A stretch of DNA of 64,000 nucleotides from Pacificoceanicola onchidii (GCF_004804335.1 NZ_SRXY01000002.1:507306-571305), one strand, 5' to 3'. Positions 7,418 through 17,122 are shown, counted from the stretch's first letter. The notes: generated by a model from the sequence alone, not told the origin. Made by a program: numbers and translations.

Positions 7418-9382
7418 TCACACCGCGCGCCCTGCGCGCAAGCCCTCAAGAACCGCTTCTTCGGCGGTGCGTGGGGCAATACAGTCCCCGACCAGATGGT
7501 GCTCCAACCCCATCCGCCGGACAAGATCTTCGACCGCAGTCGATGGCGTATGCCCCTGACAGAGAACCAGCGTATCGACCTCTTCGCAGATCACCGCCTC
7601 GTTGCTCATGAGGTGTTGCAGATAGACGCTGTCCCCGTCAGCTCCGAACAGGCGGACGTAAGGCAGCATCTCCACTCCAAGCTCGTGCAAACGCCCGATG
7701 CTCGCATCGCGCACATACATCTGGATGGTCTGGCCGGGCATGTAACCGTTCACCGCCAGACGCACCCGGTGTCCGTTCAGCGCCAGTCGCTCGGCCAGTC
7801 CGATCCCGATCCAGTCTGCCCGCCAATCCGCCACAACAACCGATTTACCGGGATTGGCCTGCCCCTGCAGCACCTGCCAGGCATCAACGACATGCGCCTC
7901 GTCACGGCCTTCAAAATCCGGCCAACGCGGAGTTGCGCCCGTGGCCACGATCACCGCGTCAGGCGCGATAGTCCTGATGGCATTCTCGGTCACGTCGATC
8001 CCCTTGTGAACCTCCACCCCGGCCAGTTCCATCTCACGCGTCAGGTTCGTGATGATCCCGCCAAACTCGGCGCGGTGTGGCAAAAGCTGTGCAAGCCGCG
8101 CCTGCCCGCCAAGCTGCGCATCCCGTTCGAACAGGGCCACCTCATGGCCGCGTTCCGCCGCGGCAGCGGCTGCTTTCATACCGCCGGGCCCGCCTCCAAC
8201 GACCATGATCCTGCGTTTGTCCGAAACCAAAGCGGGCGCACCGAACTGAAGCTCGCGGCCACTGACCGGGTTCTGGATGCAGGAAATCGGATAGCCATCA
8301 TGAAAATGGCCGATGCAGGCCTGATTGCATCCAATGCAGGCGCGAATATCCTCCGCCCGGCCTGACCGTGCCTTATCGGCCATGTCGGGATCGCAGATCA
8401 TTGCGCGGGTCATACCGCACAGATCTGCCTGCCCCGAAGCGATCACCTGCTCGGCGTCCTGCGGCTGGTTCAACCGCCCCGTCACGATGGTTGTCACCCC
8501 GGTACGGTCCCGAATGGCCTGCCCCAGCGGCGCAGTATAGCCCACCTCTTCGAACATCGGCGGCGCGATATGCACCGACCCTGCCAAGGTCGCCGAAGAC
8601 CCGGCCGCAACGCTGAAATAGTCTATTACCGCATCCGAAGCGATCCTGTCGCAGGCGCACAGCATCTCCTCCAGATCTACGCCGTCATGGCTCAGCTCAT
8701 TGCCCGATAGCCGCAGACCGATCACAAAATCCGCCCCGGTCTTGGCCCGGATATCGACGGCGATGTCGCGGATGAAGCGGGTGCGATTGTCGAGCGAGCC
8801 GCCGTAGTCATCCTCCCGGTGATTGACCTGAGGATTGAGAAACTGGGCAGGCAAATAACCATGCGAGGCAACAATCTCCACCCCGTCAAGACCCGCTTTT
8901 TGCATGCGCACCGCCGCGTCGCCGTAGGCGGCGATGACCTCGGCAATCATCTCGGGCGTCATCGGGCGCGGCATAACATGGAACCGCTCATTCGGGGTTG
9001 CCGACGCGCTGTAGGAAACCGGCGCAGTGCCGTCTTCCGAAGCGAGCATCTCGCGCCCTGGATGGAAAAGCTGGGCGATCAGGCCGGTACCATGGCCATG
9101 AACCACCTCCGCGAGCCGGGCATAGCCGGGAATGCAGGCGTCCGTGTCCACCCGGATCGGATCGGCCACAAAAACCGCGCTAGAATGCACCAGCGCCACC
9201 TCGGTCATGATCAACCCCGCCCCGCCACGGGCGCGCGCCTCGTGATAGGCGATCATCCGGTCCCCAATCTGGCCCTTGTCGTTCAGATGGGTTTCATGTC
9301 CGGTCGACACGATCCGGTTGCGCAGGGTCAGCGGGCCGATGGTGATTGGCGAAAACAGGTGCGGGAAGGCGGCTTGGCTCAT
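7418..9382 (-). CDS. NADH:flavin oxidoreductase, Old Yellow Enzyme/2,4-dienoyl-CoA reductase family
   Basis: A 654-residue two-part flavoenzyme. Residues 1-370 form an FMN TIM barrel (HGYLPAQFLNP near 174-184, a conserved active-site stretch). A 4Fe-4S site is given by Cys349, Cys352, Cys356 and Cys368. A C-terminal FAD/NAD(P) module follows with GGGPGG at 396-401. This is the architecture of 2,4-dienoyl-CoA reductase, trimethylamine and histamine dehydrogenases and N-methylproline demethylases, so both enoate reduction and amine demethylation are possible. It lies between an XRE-cupin regulator and a GST gene, with short gaps, presumably co-transcribed. Confidence 0.85.
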   Translation of the reverse strand: MSQAAFPHLFSPITIGPLTLRNRIVSTGHETHLNDKGQIGDRMIAYHEARARGGAGLIMTEVALVHSSAVFVADPIRVDTDACIPGYARLAEVVHGHGTGLIAQLFHPGREMLASEDGTAPVSYSASATPNERFHVMPRPMTPEMIAEVIAAYGDAAVRMQKAGLDGVEIVASHGYLPAQFLNPQVNHREDDYGGSLDNRTRFIRDIAVDIRAKTGADFVIGLRLSGNELSHDGVDLEEMLCACDRIASDAVIDYFSVAAGSSATLAGSVHIAPPMFEEVGYTAPLGQAIRDRTGVTTIVTGRLNQPQDAEQVIASGQADLCGMTRAMICDPDMADKARSGRAEDIRACIGCNQACIGHFHDGYPISCIQNPVSGRELQFGAPALVSDKRRIMVVGGGPGGMKAAAAAAERGHEVALFERDAQLGGQARLAQLLPHRAEFGGIITNLTREMELAGVEVHKGIDVTENAIRTIAPDAVIVATGATPRWPDFEGRDEAHVVDAWQVLQGQANPGKSVVVADWRADWIGIGLAERLALNGHRVRLAVNGYMPGQTIQMYVRDASIGRLHELGVEMLPYVRLFGADGDSVYLQHLMSNEAVICEEVDTLVLCQGHTPSTAVEDLVRRMGLEHHLVGDCIAPRTAEEAVLEGLRAGRAV

Positions 9383-9409
9383 GCAAAGATGTCCTGGCAG
9401 ATGGAGGGG

Positions 9410-10033
9410 TCAGAAACTTGGTGGCGTGATCGCCCAGATCACCACGGTCTCGTCCTGTGTCGGGTTCCGGTAACGGTGGGGGGTGGCGCTGTCGAAGGAG
9501 AAACTGTCGCCCTCCCTGAGCTGATAGAGCGTCTCGCCAATCCAGAGATCCAGAGCGCCACGGATGACCACACCCGCCTCTTCCCCTTCGTGGGCGTAGA
9601 CCTTTTCGACGCCGCTTCCCGGCGGAAAGCGGCAAGACAAAAGCTCAAGCCCGCCGGCAAGGCCCGGCGTCAGAAGCTCGTCCCGAATACCATCATCGTA
9701 GTCGATGGAGCGCCGCGCGGCGCGGCGGACGATATGGCTGGCCTCGCCGCTGGCTTCGCGATCCCCTGCGGGAAAAAACCACCCGACGGACACGCCCAGC
9801 GCCCGGCTGATTTTGAACAGCGCCGTGACAGACGGCCGGTTCTGGCCGCGTTCAATCTGGCTGATGAACCCGTTTGACAGGCCGGTCATTTGCCCCAGCT
9901 GGCCCAGCGTCATCCGCTTGGCCTTGCGCAGCGCCCTGATTTCCTGCCCCAGGTTGGGATCAAAGCGGGAGCTTTCCACACTGTCGATATCCAGCGGCGC
10001 TGCGAGCACCTGACCGTCGTAATGATTGGGCAT
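9410..10033 (-). CDS. XRE family regulator with C-terminal cupin domain
   Basis: 207 residues: a helix-turn-helix of the XRE type at about 33-87 (MTLGQLGQMTGLSNGFISQIE) and a cupin beta-barrel at about 130-200 (EGEEAGVVIRGALDLWIG). This PuuR-like layout usually senses a small metabolite through the cupin. It heads a minus-strand group with the flavoprotein (27 bp downstream) and GST genes and likely controls them. Confidence 0.88.
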   Translation of the reverse strand: MPNHYDGQVLAAPLDIDSVESSRFDPNLGQEIRALRKAKRMTLGQLGQMTGLSNGFISQIERGQNRPSVTALFKISRALGVSVGWFFPAGDREASGEASHIVRRAARRSIDYDDGIRDELLTPGLAGGLELLSCRFPPGSGVEKVYAHEGEEAGVVIRGALDLWIGETLYQLREGDSFSFDSATPHRYRNPTQDETVVIWAITPPSF

Positions 10034-10058
10034 CGATTCTGCTTTGTAAATTTTGACT

Positions 10059-10088
10059 ACTATATTTTTACTTTACTGAATTTTTCAA
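10059..10088 (-). promoter_or_regulatory. Putative sigma-70 promoter for the XRE-cupin gene
   Basis: On the minus strand TTGAAA (10088-10083) and TATAGT (10064-10059) are spaced by 18 nt in an AT-rich patch that stands out from the surrounding GC-rich DNA. The -10 lies about 26 bp upstream of the ATG at 10033. Confidence 0.5.
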
Positions 10089-10140
10089 CCTATTCTAACA
10101 CTCCCCGCCAAACCACCAAAGCCAGACGAGTTTTTCATGC

Positions 10141-10172
10141 AAAAAGGACCCGGACCGAAGTCGGCCGGGTCC
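10141..10172 (-). terminator. Rho-independent terminator of the bkd operon
   Basis: Read on the minus strand, GGACCCGG...TCGG pairs with CCGA...CCGGGTCC and runs into CTTTTT. It lies about 70 bp past the stop of the dihydrolipoyl dehydrogenase gene, the last gene of the operon. Confidence 0.75.
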
Positions 10173-10240
10173 CATGGATTTCCGCGGATCCAGGCGTGCG
10201 AAAGCCTGCGGCACAGCGCCGAATGGCCCCGCAGGACTTG

Positions 10241-11620
10241 TCAGATATGCAAGGCCCGCCCCAGTGCCTTGAGCGCAGTTTCCTGAACGGTCTCGGTCAG
10301 TGTCGGATGGGCGTGCACCGTATCTGCGATGTCGGTCAGGGTGGCCGCCATCTCGATGGCGAGGGCAAACTCCCCGGCCATTTCCGAAACCCCGGCCCCA
10401 ACCGCCTGAATGCCCAGCACGCGCTCGTTCTCCTTCGAAAACACGATCCGGACAAATCCGTCGCTGCGTTCCATCGTCATGGCGCGGCCATTGGCTGCAA
10501 AAGGGAACAGAGCTGTATCAGAGCTTTCGACCTCGCCCGGCAGAGCGCCAACCGTCACGATTTCAGGGTCCGTGAAGCAGACCGCCGGAATCGCCTGCTT
10601 GTCCCAAATCGCCGGGCGCCCTGCCACGTGTTCCGCCACAACAACGCCCTGCGCCATGGCGCGATGGGCCAGCATGGGATCGCCGGTCACATCCCCGATG
10701 GCATAGACGCCTCGCATGGAGGTGGCGCAATAGGCGTCCACCGCAACAAACGCGCCATTCATCGTCAGGCCCAGATCTTCGAGCCCGAAACCGCGGACCG
10801 TCGGGGTGCGGCCTACCGTGACCAAAACCTTGTCCGAAGGGATTTCCAGAGAACCGCCTTCGCGATCCACCAGCAAGGCAGCCCCATCGTCAGACAGACC
10901 TTTCGCCTTGGCAGAAAGGTGAACCGTGATACCCAAGGCCTTCAGGCGCGCCATGACAGGCTTGGTCAGCTCCGCATCGTATTGCGGCAGAATGCGATCA
11001 GCGGCTTCGACAACCGTCACCTTAGCGCCAAGCTTTGCCATGGCCGTGCCGATCTCGAGCCCGATGTAACCGCCTCCAACAACGGTCAACTTTCCGGGCA
11101 CCTCCGTCAGATCCAGCGCCTCGGTCGAAGAAATGACGGATCCGCCAAACGGCAGAAAGGGCAGCTCAAACGGCTTTGATCCTGTCGCGAGGACAAGATT
11201 TTTGCAGCTGATCCGCAAGGGTCCGTCCTGCGTTGCAACCTCGACGGTCTTGCCGTCGACTATTCGCGCCTGCCCGGAAACAAAGCGCGTCTTGGCTTTC
11301 TTCAACAGGGTCGAAACGCCGCCTGTCAGCCGTTTGACCACGCCATCTTTCCACGCAATCGTTTTGGCCAGATCGATCTGCGGTGCCGCCGCGGATATGC
11401 CCAGATCGTTTGCGCCGGAAAAAGCCTTGGCCCTGGCAAACTCGTCTGCGGCATGGATCAGCGCCTTGGACGGGATACAGCCCACGTTCAGGCAGGTGCC
11501 TCCGGGCCGGTCCGCCTCGACAACAATCGTATCGTGCCCCAACTGCCCGGCGCGGATGCCGCAGACGTAACCGCCCGGCCCCGCGCCGATGATCAACAAA
11601 TCGCAGCTTTCGGTTTTCAT
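10241..11620 (-). CDS. lpdA: Dihydrolipoyl dehydrogenase (E3) of the branched-chain 2-oxoacid dehydrogenase complex
   Basis: 459 residues, typical E3 size. It has the FAD dinucleotide-binding GAGPGGYVCGIRAGQLG at the N-terminus, the redox-active disulfide in CLNVGCIPSKALIHAADE, a second GGGYIGLE NAD-binding site in mid-protein and the C-terminal HAHPTLTE active-site base region. It reoxidises the lipoyl arms of the E2 encoded next door, passing electrons to NAD+. Its start is 3 bp past the E2 stop. Confidence 0.95.
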   Translation of the reverse strand: MKTESCDLLIIGAGPGGYVCGIRAGQLGHDTIVVEADRPGGTCLNVGCIPSKALIHAADEFARAKAFSGANDLGISAAAPQIDLAKTIAWKDGVVKRLTGGVSTLLKKAKTRFVSGQARIVDGKTVEVATQDGPLRISCKNLVLATGSKPFELPFLPFGGSVISSTEALDLTEVPGKLTVVGGGYIGLEIGTAMAKLGAKVTVVEAADRILPQYDAELTKPVMARLKALGITVHLSAKAKGLSDDGAALLVDREGGSLEIPSDKVLVTVGRTPTVRGFGLEDLGLTMNGAFVAVDAYCATSMRGVYAIGDVTGDPMLAHRAMAQGVVVAEHVAGRPAIWDKQAIPAVCFTDPEIVTVGALPGEVESSDTALFPFAANGRAMTMERSDGFVRIVFSKENERVLGIQAVGAGVSEMAGEFALAIEMAATLTDIADTVHAHPTLTETVQETALKALGRALHI

Positions 11621-11623
11621 CGC

Positions 11624-12889
11624 TCACACCTCCATAAAGATCAGGGCCGGGGTTTCGAGCAGGGCCTTTATACGCTGCACAAACACCGCCGCGTCCCAGC
11701 CGTCGATCACCCGGTGGTCGAAGCTGGCCGAGATGTTCATCATCTTGCGCGGGACAAATTGCGTGCCATCCCACATTGGGCGGGTGGCCATCTTGTTGAT
11801 GCCCAGAATGGCAACTTCCGGATGATTGATAATCGGTGTTGTGGCCAGCGCCCCCAACGGCCCCAGCGAGGTGATCGTGATGGTCGAGCCGGTCAGTTCC
11901 TCGCGTTTCGCCTTGCCGTCTCTGGCCGCTTCGGACAGGCGGGCAATTTCGGCTGCGGTTTCAAACAGGCCGAGCGCTTCGACGTTTCGCAACACGGGCA
12001 CGACCAGCCCGGCATCGGTCATCGTGGCCATGCCAACATTGACCGCCGCATGGCGCTGGATGATCCCGTCATCATCGAGGTAATGCGCGTTCATTTCCGG
12101 GTGATCTGTCACAGCCTTGGCCAGCGCTGCCGCCACGAAAGGCAAGACGGTCAGTTTGGGCTTGTCCCCGCGCCCGGCGTTGAGCTTGGCGCGCAACTCT
12201 TCCAGCGCAGTGACGTCGATCTCCTCGACAACGGTGATATGCGGGATGCGCGCGTTGGCCAGCGCCATACGCTCCGCGATCTTGCGGCGCATGCCGATCA
12301 CCTTGATCTCTTCCGTCCCGCTCCGCGCAGTCTTGCCAGAGGCGCGCGCCCTTCCCGGCTGCTGCAATGGCATTTCAAACACCGCATCCAGATCGTCATG
12401 CGTGATGCGCCCTGCCGGGCCGGAACCGGGCACTTGCCGCAGATCAATGCCCGACTCTCGCGCACGGGCACGCACCGAAGGGGACGCCAGAGGCGGCTGG
12501 CCTTCCGCGCGAGGAGCGCCCGCAGATGCGGTCACGGGCCTTTGCGCCCTCGGCTGTTCAACCGCCACCTCCGGGCGCGGCGCCGGGTCTTCCAAAGGAG
12601 CACCCTCGGGCTCCACATCCGCCACAACGTCCGCCGCCGATCCCTCCGCTTCGGTTTCGATCCGGACAAGATCGGACCCGACAGGAAGAATGTCGCCAAT
12701 CTCGCCGCCGATCCATGTGACCGTGCCTTCGTAGAGCGACGGGATTTCAACCGTGGCCTTGTCGGTCATAACGGAGGCGACCACGTCATCTTCCTTGATG
12801 ACATCGCCCACTTTGACGAACCATTCCGCCAGTTCCGCTTCGGTGACGCCCTCACCCACATCGGGCAATTTGACGGGAAGAATGTTCAT
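11624..12889 (-). CDS. bkdB: Branched-chain 2-oxoacid dehydrogenase E2 (dihydrolipoamide acyltransferase)
   Basis: 421 residues: one lipoyl domain (residues 1-78, lipoyl-lysine K44 in VMTDKATVEIPS), a linker rich in Pro and Arg, a peripheral-subunit-binding domain (about 130-170, ASPSVRARARESGIDLRQV) and the acyltransferase core with the catalytic DHRVIDG near residue 391. It transfers the branched acyl group from E1 to CoA. It abuts the E1 beta gene, with no gap. The branched-chain specificity is inferred from the alpha/beta E1 genes and the neighbouring acyl-CoA dehydrogenase. Confidence 0.92.
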   Translation of the reverse strand: MNILPVKLPDVGEGVTEAELAEWFVKVGDVIKEDDVVASVMTDKATVEIPSLYEGTVTWIGGEIGDILPVGSDLVRIETEAEGSAADVVADVEPEGAPLEDPAPRPEVAVEQPRAQRPVTASAGAPRAEGQPPLASPSVRARARESGIDLRQVPGSGPAGRITHDDLDAVFEMPLQQPGRARASGKTARSGTEEIKVIGMRRKIAERMALANARIPHITVVEEIDVTALEELRAKLNAGRGDKPKLTVLPFVAAALAKAVTDHPEMNAHYLDDDGIIQRHAAVNVGMATMTDAGLVVPVLRNVEALGLFETAAEIARLSEAARDGKAKREELTGSTITITSLGPLGALATTPIINHPEVAILGINKMATRPMWDGTQFVPRKMMNISASFDHRVIDGWDAAVFVQRIKALLETPALIFMEV

Positions 12890-13903
12890 TCAGTCCTCCA
12901 TGGCTTTGTGAAGAGCGCGGATCACCCGATCCGGTCCCGGGAAATAGTCCCATTCGGTGGCGTGTGGATAAGGGGCATCCCAGCCTGTCACCCGTTGCAG
13001 CGGGGACTTGAGATGCCAGAAGCAGGCTTCCTGCACTTCCGCGATCAGCTCGCCACCAAAGCCGCTGGTCCTTGTGGCTTCGTGAACCACCACACAGCGC
13101 CCGGTTTTCTCGACCGAGGCCTTGATCGTCTCAAGATCAAGCGGCAGCAGGCTGCGCAGGTCGATGATCTCAGCGTCGATGCCCGATTGTTCCACCGCAG
13201 CCTCGGCTATGTAGACCATGGTTCCATAGGCCAGGATCGTGACGTCTGATCCGGGGCGACGAACATCAGCCTTGCCGATCTCGATAGCGTAATGCCCTTC
13301 GGGAACCTCACCGGCCGGATGTTTCGCCCAGCCAACGGACTTGCCGGAGTGATCCCCGTAGAACGGCCCGTTATAGAGCCTTTTCGGCTCGAGGAAAATC
13401 ACCGGATCGGGATCTTCGATCGCGGCAATCAAAAGGCCCTTCGCATCATAAGGCGTTGACGGGATAACAACTTTCAGCCCCGCCACATGGGTGAAGAGCG
13501 CTTCGGGGCTCTGGCTGTGGGTTTGGCCTCCGAAAATGCCGCCCCCGGTGGGCATGCGGACAACCAGCGGACAGGTGAACATCTCATTGGACCGGTGACG
13601 CAGCCGTGCGGCCTCCTGCGTGATCTGGTCATAGGCCGGGAAGACATAATCCGCGAACTGAACTTCCACGCAGGGCCGCATCCCCTGCGCCGCCATGCCG
13701 ACAGCCATCCCGACGATGGCGCTTTCGTTGATGGGCGTGTCGAACACGCGCTCTTCGCCGTGTTTGGCCTGAAGACCGGCGGTGCAGCGGAACACGCCGC
13801 CGAAATAGCCGACGTCCTCGCCAAACACCAACACGCTGGGGTCCTGCGCCAGCTTGACGTCCATCGCGTCGCGCAGCGCTTCAATCATGGTCATTCGCGG
13901 CAT
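12890..13903 (-). CDS. bkdA2: Branched-chain 2-oxoacid dehydrogenase E1 beta subunit
   Basis: 337 residues of the transketolase-like E1 beta type (MTMIEALRDAMD, FGEDVGYFGGVF, EATRTSGFGGELIAEV). It forms an alpha2-beta2 thiamine diphosphate enzyme with the gene upstream. I set the start at 13903, one base after the E1 alpha stop (13905-13907); the longer frame to 13957 would overlap that gene. Confidence 0.93.
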   Translation of the reverse strand: MPRMTMIEALRDAMDVKLAQDPSVLVFGEDVGYFGGVFRCTAGLQAKHGEERVFDTPINESAIVGMAVGMAAQGMRPCVEVQFADYVFPAYDQITQEAARLRHRSNEMFTCPLVVRMPTGGGIFGGQTHSQSPEALFTHVAGLKVVIPSTPYDAKGLLIAAIEDPDPVIFLEPKRLYNGPFYGDHSGKSVGWAKHPAGEVPEGHYAIEIGKADVRRPGSDVTILAYGTMVYIAEAAVEQSGIDAEIIDLRSLLPLDLETIKASVEKTGRCVVVHEATRTSGFGGELIAEVQEACFWHLKSPLQRVTGWDAPYPHATEWDYFPGPDRVIRALHKAMED

Positions 13904-13904
13904 G

Positions 13905-15140
13905 TCAGAACCCCATTTCCTGGCGCTGGCGGCGCAAGTGCTCCGGCAACTCGGCATATACGCCTTTGAAGATCGTCGAAGGGGAGGTCGGTTTGGGGTT
14001 CACAAAGGTGCCGAAGGACTCGACCTCCTTTTGAACTGCCGTAACCTCGTCCAGTATCTCAGCTTCGGCCTGAACATGGCGCGCGTCCGACCACGCGCCC
14101 CGCCGGATCAGGTGCGCCTTCAACCGCTCAACAGGATCCCCCAAGGGCCAGGCCCGCGCTTCATCCTTGGGACGATAGGCGGACGGATCGTCTGAGGTGG
14201 AATGAGCGGCAACGCGGTAAGTGAACCACTCGATGGCCACCGGGCCATGACCCGCACGCACGCGCGCCACCGCCCATTTCGATACCGCGGCCACGGCCAG
14301 ATAATCGTTTCCATCAACCCGAAGCGCCGGAATCCCGTACCCCCGTGCCCGCGCGGCATAGGTCCGTGAACCGCCTGTCGCGACACCCGTATAGGTCGAG
14401 ATGGCCCATTGATTGTTGACGATATTCAGGACCACCGGAGGCCCGTAGACAGACGCGCTGAGCAATGCCGCATGAAAATCGTTCGACGCGGTCGCGCCGT
14501 CGCCGATCCAGCCCGCCGCGATCTGGCCGTTGCCGCTCAGTGCATTGGCCATCGCCCAACCCACCGCCTGAACGTACTGCGTGCCGAGATTGCCCGAAAT
14601 GCTGAAGAACCCGTACTCGCGCGAGGAATGCATGATCGGCAGTTGCCGCCCTTCCAGAGGATCGCATGCGTTGGAATAGATCTGCCCCATCAGATCGCGC
14701 AGCGGATAGTCCGCCGCGATCAGCAGGCTTTGCTGCCGATAGGTCGGGAAGTTCATGTCACCCTTGGCCAACTGGCGCTGGAAGCCACAGCCGATGGCCT
14801 CTTCGCCAGTGCACTGCAGGTAGAACGAGGTCTTGCCTTGCCGTTGCGCGTTGAGCAGGCGTTTGTCGACCGCGCGAATTTTCAGCATGTCGCGCAAGCC
14901 TTGCAGCAGGGCATCGGCGTCCAGATCCGCGATGTACTCCGCCCAGGGACCGACGGCCTGGCCGTCATCATTGAGAACCCGGATCAAGCCATTGGCATAA
15001 TCGCGTGAATCGGATGCCTCAACGTCCAGCGGCGGAACGTCCAGGGATCCCGCAGGCGGAATGTCGATCGCCGAGAAGTCCGGCGTGTCCTCGGGGCGCG
15101 CCGGGGGCTGGGGAAAGGTGAGCTTGACGGTATTGGTCAT
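13905..15140 (-). CDS. bkdA1: Branched-chain 2-oxoacid dehydrogenase E1 alpha subunit
   Basis: 411 residues. Thiamine diphosphate binding is marked by GWIGDGATASNDFHAAL followed by NIVNNQWA. The long N-terminal extension before the catalytic core (about 80 residues) and the YRQQSLLIAADYPL segment are those of bacterial BCKDH alpha, not pyruvate dehydrogenase. It decarboxylates 2-oxoisovalerate, 2-oxoisocaproate and 2-oxo-3-methylvalerate. Its ATG overlaps the stop of the SDR gene upstream (ATGA). Confidence 0.93.
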   Translation of the reverse strand: MTNTVKLTFPQPPARPEDTPDFSAIDIPPAGSLDVPPLDVEASDSRDYANGLIRVLNDDGQAVGPWAEYIADLDADALLQGLRDMLKIRAVDKRLLNAQRQGKTSFYLQCTGEEAIGCGFQRQLAKGDMNFPTYRQQSLLIAADYPLRDLMGQIYSNACDPLEGRQLPIMHSSREYGFFSISGNLGTQYVQAVGWAMANALSGNGQIAAGWIGDGATASNDFHAALLSASVYGPPVVLNIVNNQWAISTYTGVATGGSRTYAARARGYGIPALRVDGNDYLAVAAVSKWAVARVRAGHGPVAIEWFTYRVAAHSTSDDPSAYRPKDEARAWPLGDPVERLKAHLIRRGAWSDARHVQAEAEILDEVTAVQKEVESFGTFVNPKPTSPSTIFKGVYAELPEHLRRQRQEMGF

Positions 15141-15904
15141 CTGGCCTGCATCCTTGTTCCGGCATCCAAACGGATGACCTCCCCGTTCAGCATGCTGTTT
15201 CCGGCGATGTGGAGCGCGAGATCGGCGAACTCCTCGACCCGGCCAAGCCGTTGCGGGAACTCCGAGGTTTGCGCCAAGGCATCCTGCACCTCCTGCGGGA
15301 AACCCGTGACCATGGGCGTGGCAAAAATGCCGGGCGCAATCGCCATGACGCGCACGCCGCTGCGGGCAAGATCGCGTGCCATCGGCAACGTCAAACCGAC
15401 CACCCCGGCCTTGGACGACGCATAGGCCAGTTGCCCCATCTGCCCCTCAAAAGCGGCGATGGAAGCGGTGTTGATGATCACGCCGCGCTCGCCATCCTCG
15501 TTCAACGCGGCCGCTTCGGACATGCCAAGCGCGGATTGAGTGGCGACGTTGAAGGTGCCAATCAGGTTGACGCTGACCACCTTGGCATAGAGCGCGGCAT
15601 CATGCGAAGCGCCCCGCGAAACGGTCTTGGCCGCCGGGGCGATCCCCGCGCAGTTGACGCAAATCCGCTCCTGCCCTTGCTCGCCTCGCAAGACCGCCAG
15701 CGCAGCGGCGACCGCCTCGGCATCGGAGATATCGCATTGCGCGAAACGCGCACCGACGTCCAGGGCGAAAGCCTCTCCCGTCTCCGCGTTCATATCAAGA
15801 ATGCCAACGGGCACGCCTTGCGCCCGCAACGCTTTGGTCACCGCCGCGCCCAGCCCCGACGCGCCGCCGGTCACGACAGCCGGTGTTGTTTCCCCGATGA
15901 TCAC
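15137..15904 (-). CDS. SDR family oxidoreductase, 3-hydroxyacyl-CoA dehydrogenase type 2-like
   Basis: 255 residues with TGGASGLG near the N-terminus (NAD binding), NCAG, the catalytic Ser in NTASIAAFEG and the YASSK motif. The layout resembles the HSD17B10/2-methyl-3-hydroxybutyryl-CoA dehydrogenase group. The start is the GTG at 15904: it overlaps the preceding stop as GTGA and has CGGAGGT nine bases upstream. Together with the acyl-CoA dehydrogenase and BCKDH genes it fits isoleucine breakdown (oxidation of 2-methyl-3-hydroxybutyryl-CoA); that role is inferred. Confidence 0.85.
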   Translation of the reverse strand: MIIGETTPAVVTGGASGLGAAVTKALRAQGVPVGILDMNAETGEAFALDVGARFAQCDISDAEAVAAALAVLRGEQGQERICVNCAGIAPAAKTVSRGASHDAALYAKVVSVNLIGTFNVATQSALGMSEAAALNEDGERGVIINTASIAAFEGQMGQLAYASSKAGVVGLTLPMARDLARSGVRVMAIAPGIFATPMVTGFPQEVQDALAQTSEFPQRLGRVEEFADLALHIAGNSMLNGEVIRLDAGTRMQAR

Positions 15905-17052
15905 TGCTGATACCTCCGTTTGAGATCGCGTGAGATGTTGATGCGCTGAACGTCGGATGTGCCCTCGTAGATCTGGCACACGCGCACATCGCGATAGATC
16001 CGCTCCAGCGGGAACTCGGACAGGTAGCCGTATCCTCCAAGTGTCTGGATCGCGTCCGAGACAACCCGTTCAGCCATCTGGCTGGCCATCAGTTTTGCGA
16101 TGGAGGCCTCGCGCAGGCAGGGCTGGCCACAGTCCTTGAGCCGTGCCGCGTTGAGAACCAGCTGGCGCGCACTTTCGATCTGCGCGTCCATGTCGGCCAG
16201 CCGGAAGGCCACCGCCTGATGTTCGAAAATCGGCTTTCCAAAAGCCTTGCGATCCAGAGCGTAAGCCACCGCGTATTCCAGCGCCGCCTGCGCCATGCCC
16301 ACCGATTGGGACGCAATGCCGATGCGACCGGCCTCCAGCGAAGACAGCGCGATCGAAAGGCCCTGCCCTTCTTCCCCGATCAGCGCATCCGCGCCCAGCG
16401 CCATGTCGTCAAAGGTCAACGCGCAGGTGTCAGACGCTCTTTGACCCAGTTTCTTTTCCGGTTCCGAGACGACAAACCCCGGTGTGCCTTGCTCAAAGCA
16501 AAAAGCCGAAATGCCTTTCTTGCCAGCGTCAGGGTCGGTCACCGCAAACCCGATGGTCGCGCCGCCGATCTTGGCCGAGCTGATGAACTGTTTCGCCCCG
16601 TTCAGGACATAACCGTTCCCGCTGCGGGTGGCCTTGGTCGTGATCGCCGCGGCATCCGTGCCGGTGCTGGGTTCGGTCAGCGCAAAACAGCCGATGAATG
16701 CCCCCTGCGCCGCCGGTTTCAACCACGCCTCCTGCTGCTCTGGCGAAGCAAACCGCTGCAGGATCGCGCAGAACGGGGCGTTGTGGACCGACATCATGGT
16801 TGAGACTGCGCCATCCCCGGCAGCGATCTCCATTAGCGCCAGCGCATAGGACACATAATCCGCCCCAACGCCGCCCATCTCCTGTGGCACCGTCATCCCC
16901 AGAAAACCAAGCTGGCCCATTTCCTCGACAATATCGGTTTCGATGATCCCGGCCGCTTCACGGGCAGAGGCACCCGGCGCCAGCCTGTCTTGCGAAAACT
17001 GCCGCGCCATATCGCGGATCATGATCTGTTCTTCGGTCAGCGTTTGGGCCAT
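15901..17052 (-). CDS. Acyl-CoA dehydrogenase (short/branched-chain type)
   Basis: 383 residues with the three-domain acyl-CoA dehydrogenase layout: CFALTEPSTGTDAAAI (FAD/substrate binding), SQSVGMAQAALEYA, and QTLGGYGYLSEFPLERIYRDVR. The catalytic glutamate is in YEGTSDVQ near the C-terminus, the position used by short-chain, short/branched-chain and isobutyryl-CoA dehydrogenases and not the one of isovaleryl-CoA dehydrogenase. Start at 17052 follows AAGGGGGAGAC. It is the first gene of the six-gene bkd operon. Confidence 0.9.
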   Translation of the reverse strand: MAQTLTEEQIMIRDMARQFSQDRLAPGASAREAAGIIETDIVEEMGQLGFLGMTVPQEMGGVGADYVSYALALMEIAAGDGAVSTMMSVHNAPFCAILQRFASPEQQEAWLKPAAQGAFIGCFALTEPSTGTDAAAITTKATRSGNGYVLNGAKQFISSAKIGGATIGFAVTDPDAGKKGISAFCFEQGTPGFVVSEPEKKLGQRASDTCALTFDDMALGADALIGEEGQGLSIALSSLEAGRIGIASQSVGMAQAALEYAVAYALDRKAFGKPIFEHQAVAFRLADMDAQIESARQLVLNAARLKDCGQPCLREASIAKLMASQMAERVVSDAIQTLGGYGYLSEFPLERIYRDVRVCQIYEGTSDVQRINISRDLKRRYQQ

Positions 17053-17122
17053 GTCTCCCCCTTCCCTTCGGCAAAGCACAGCAACCGTACGACAAGCCTC
17101 GCGCAAAGCGGGCCTTTCTATT

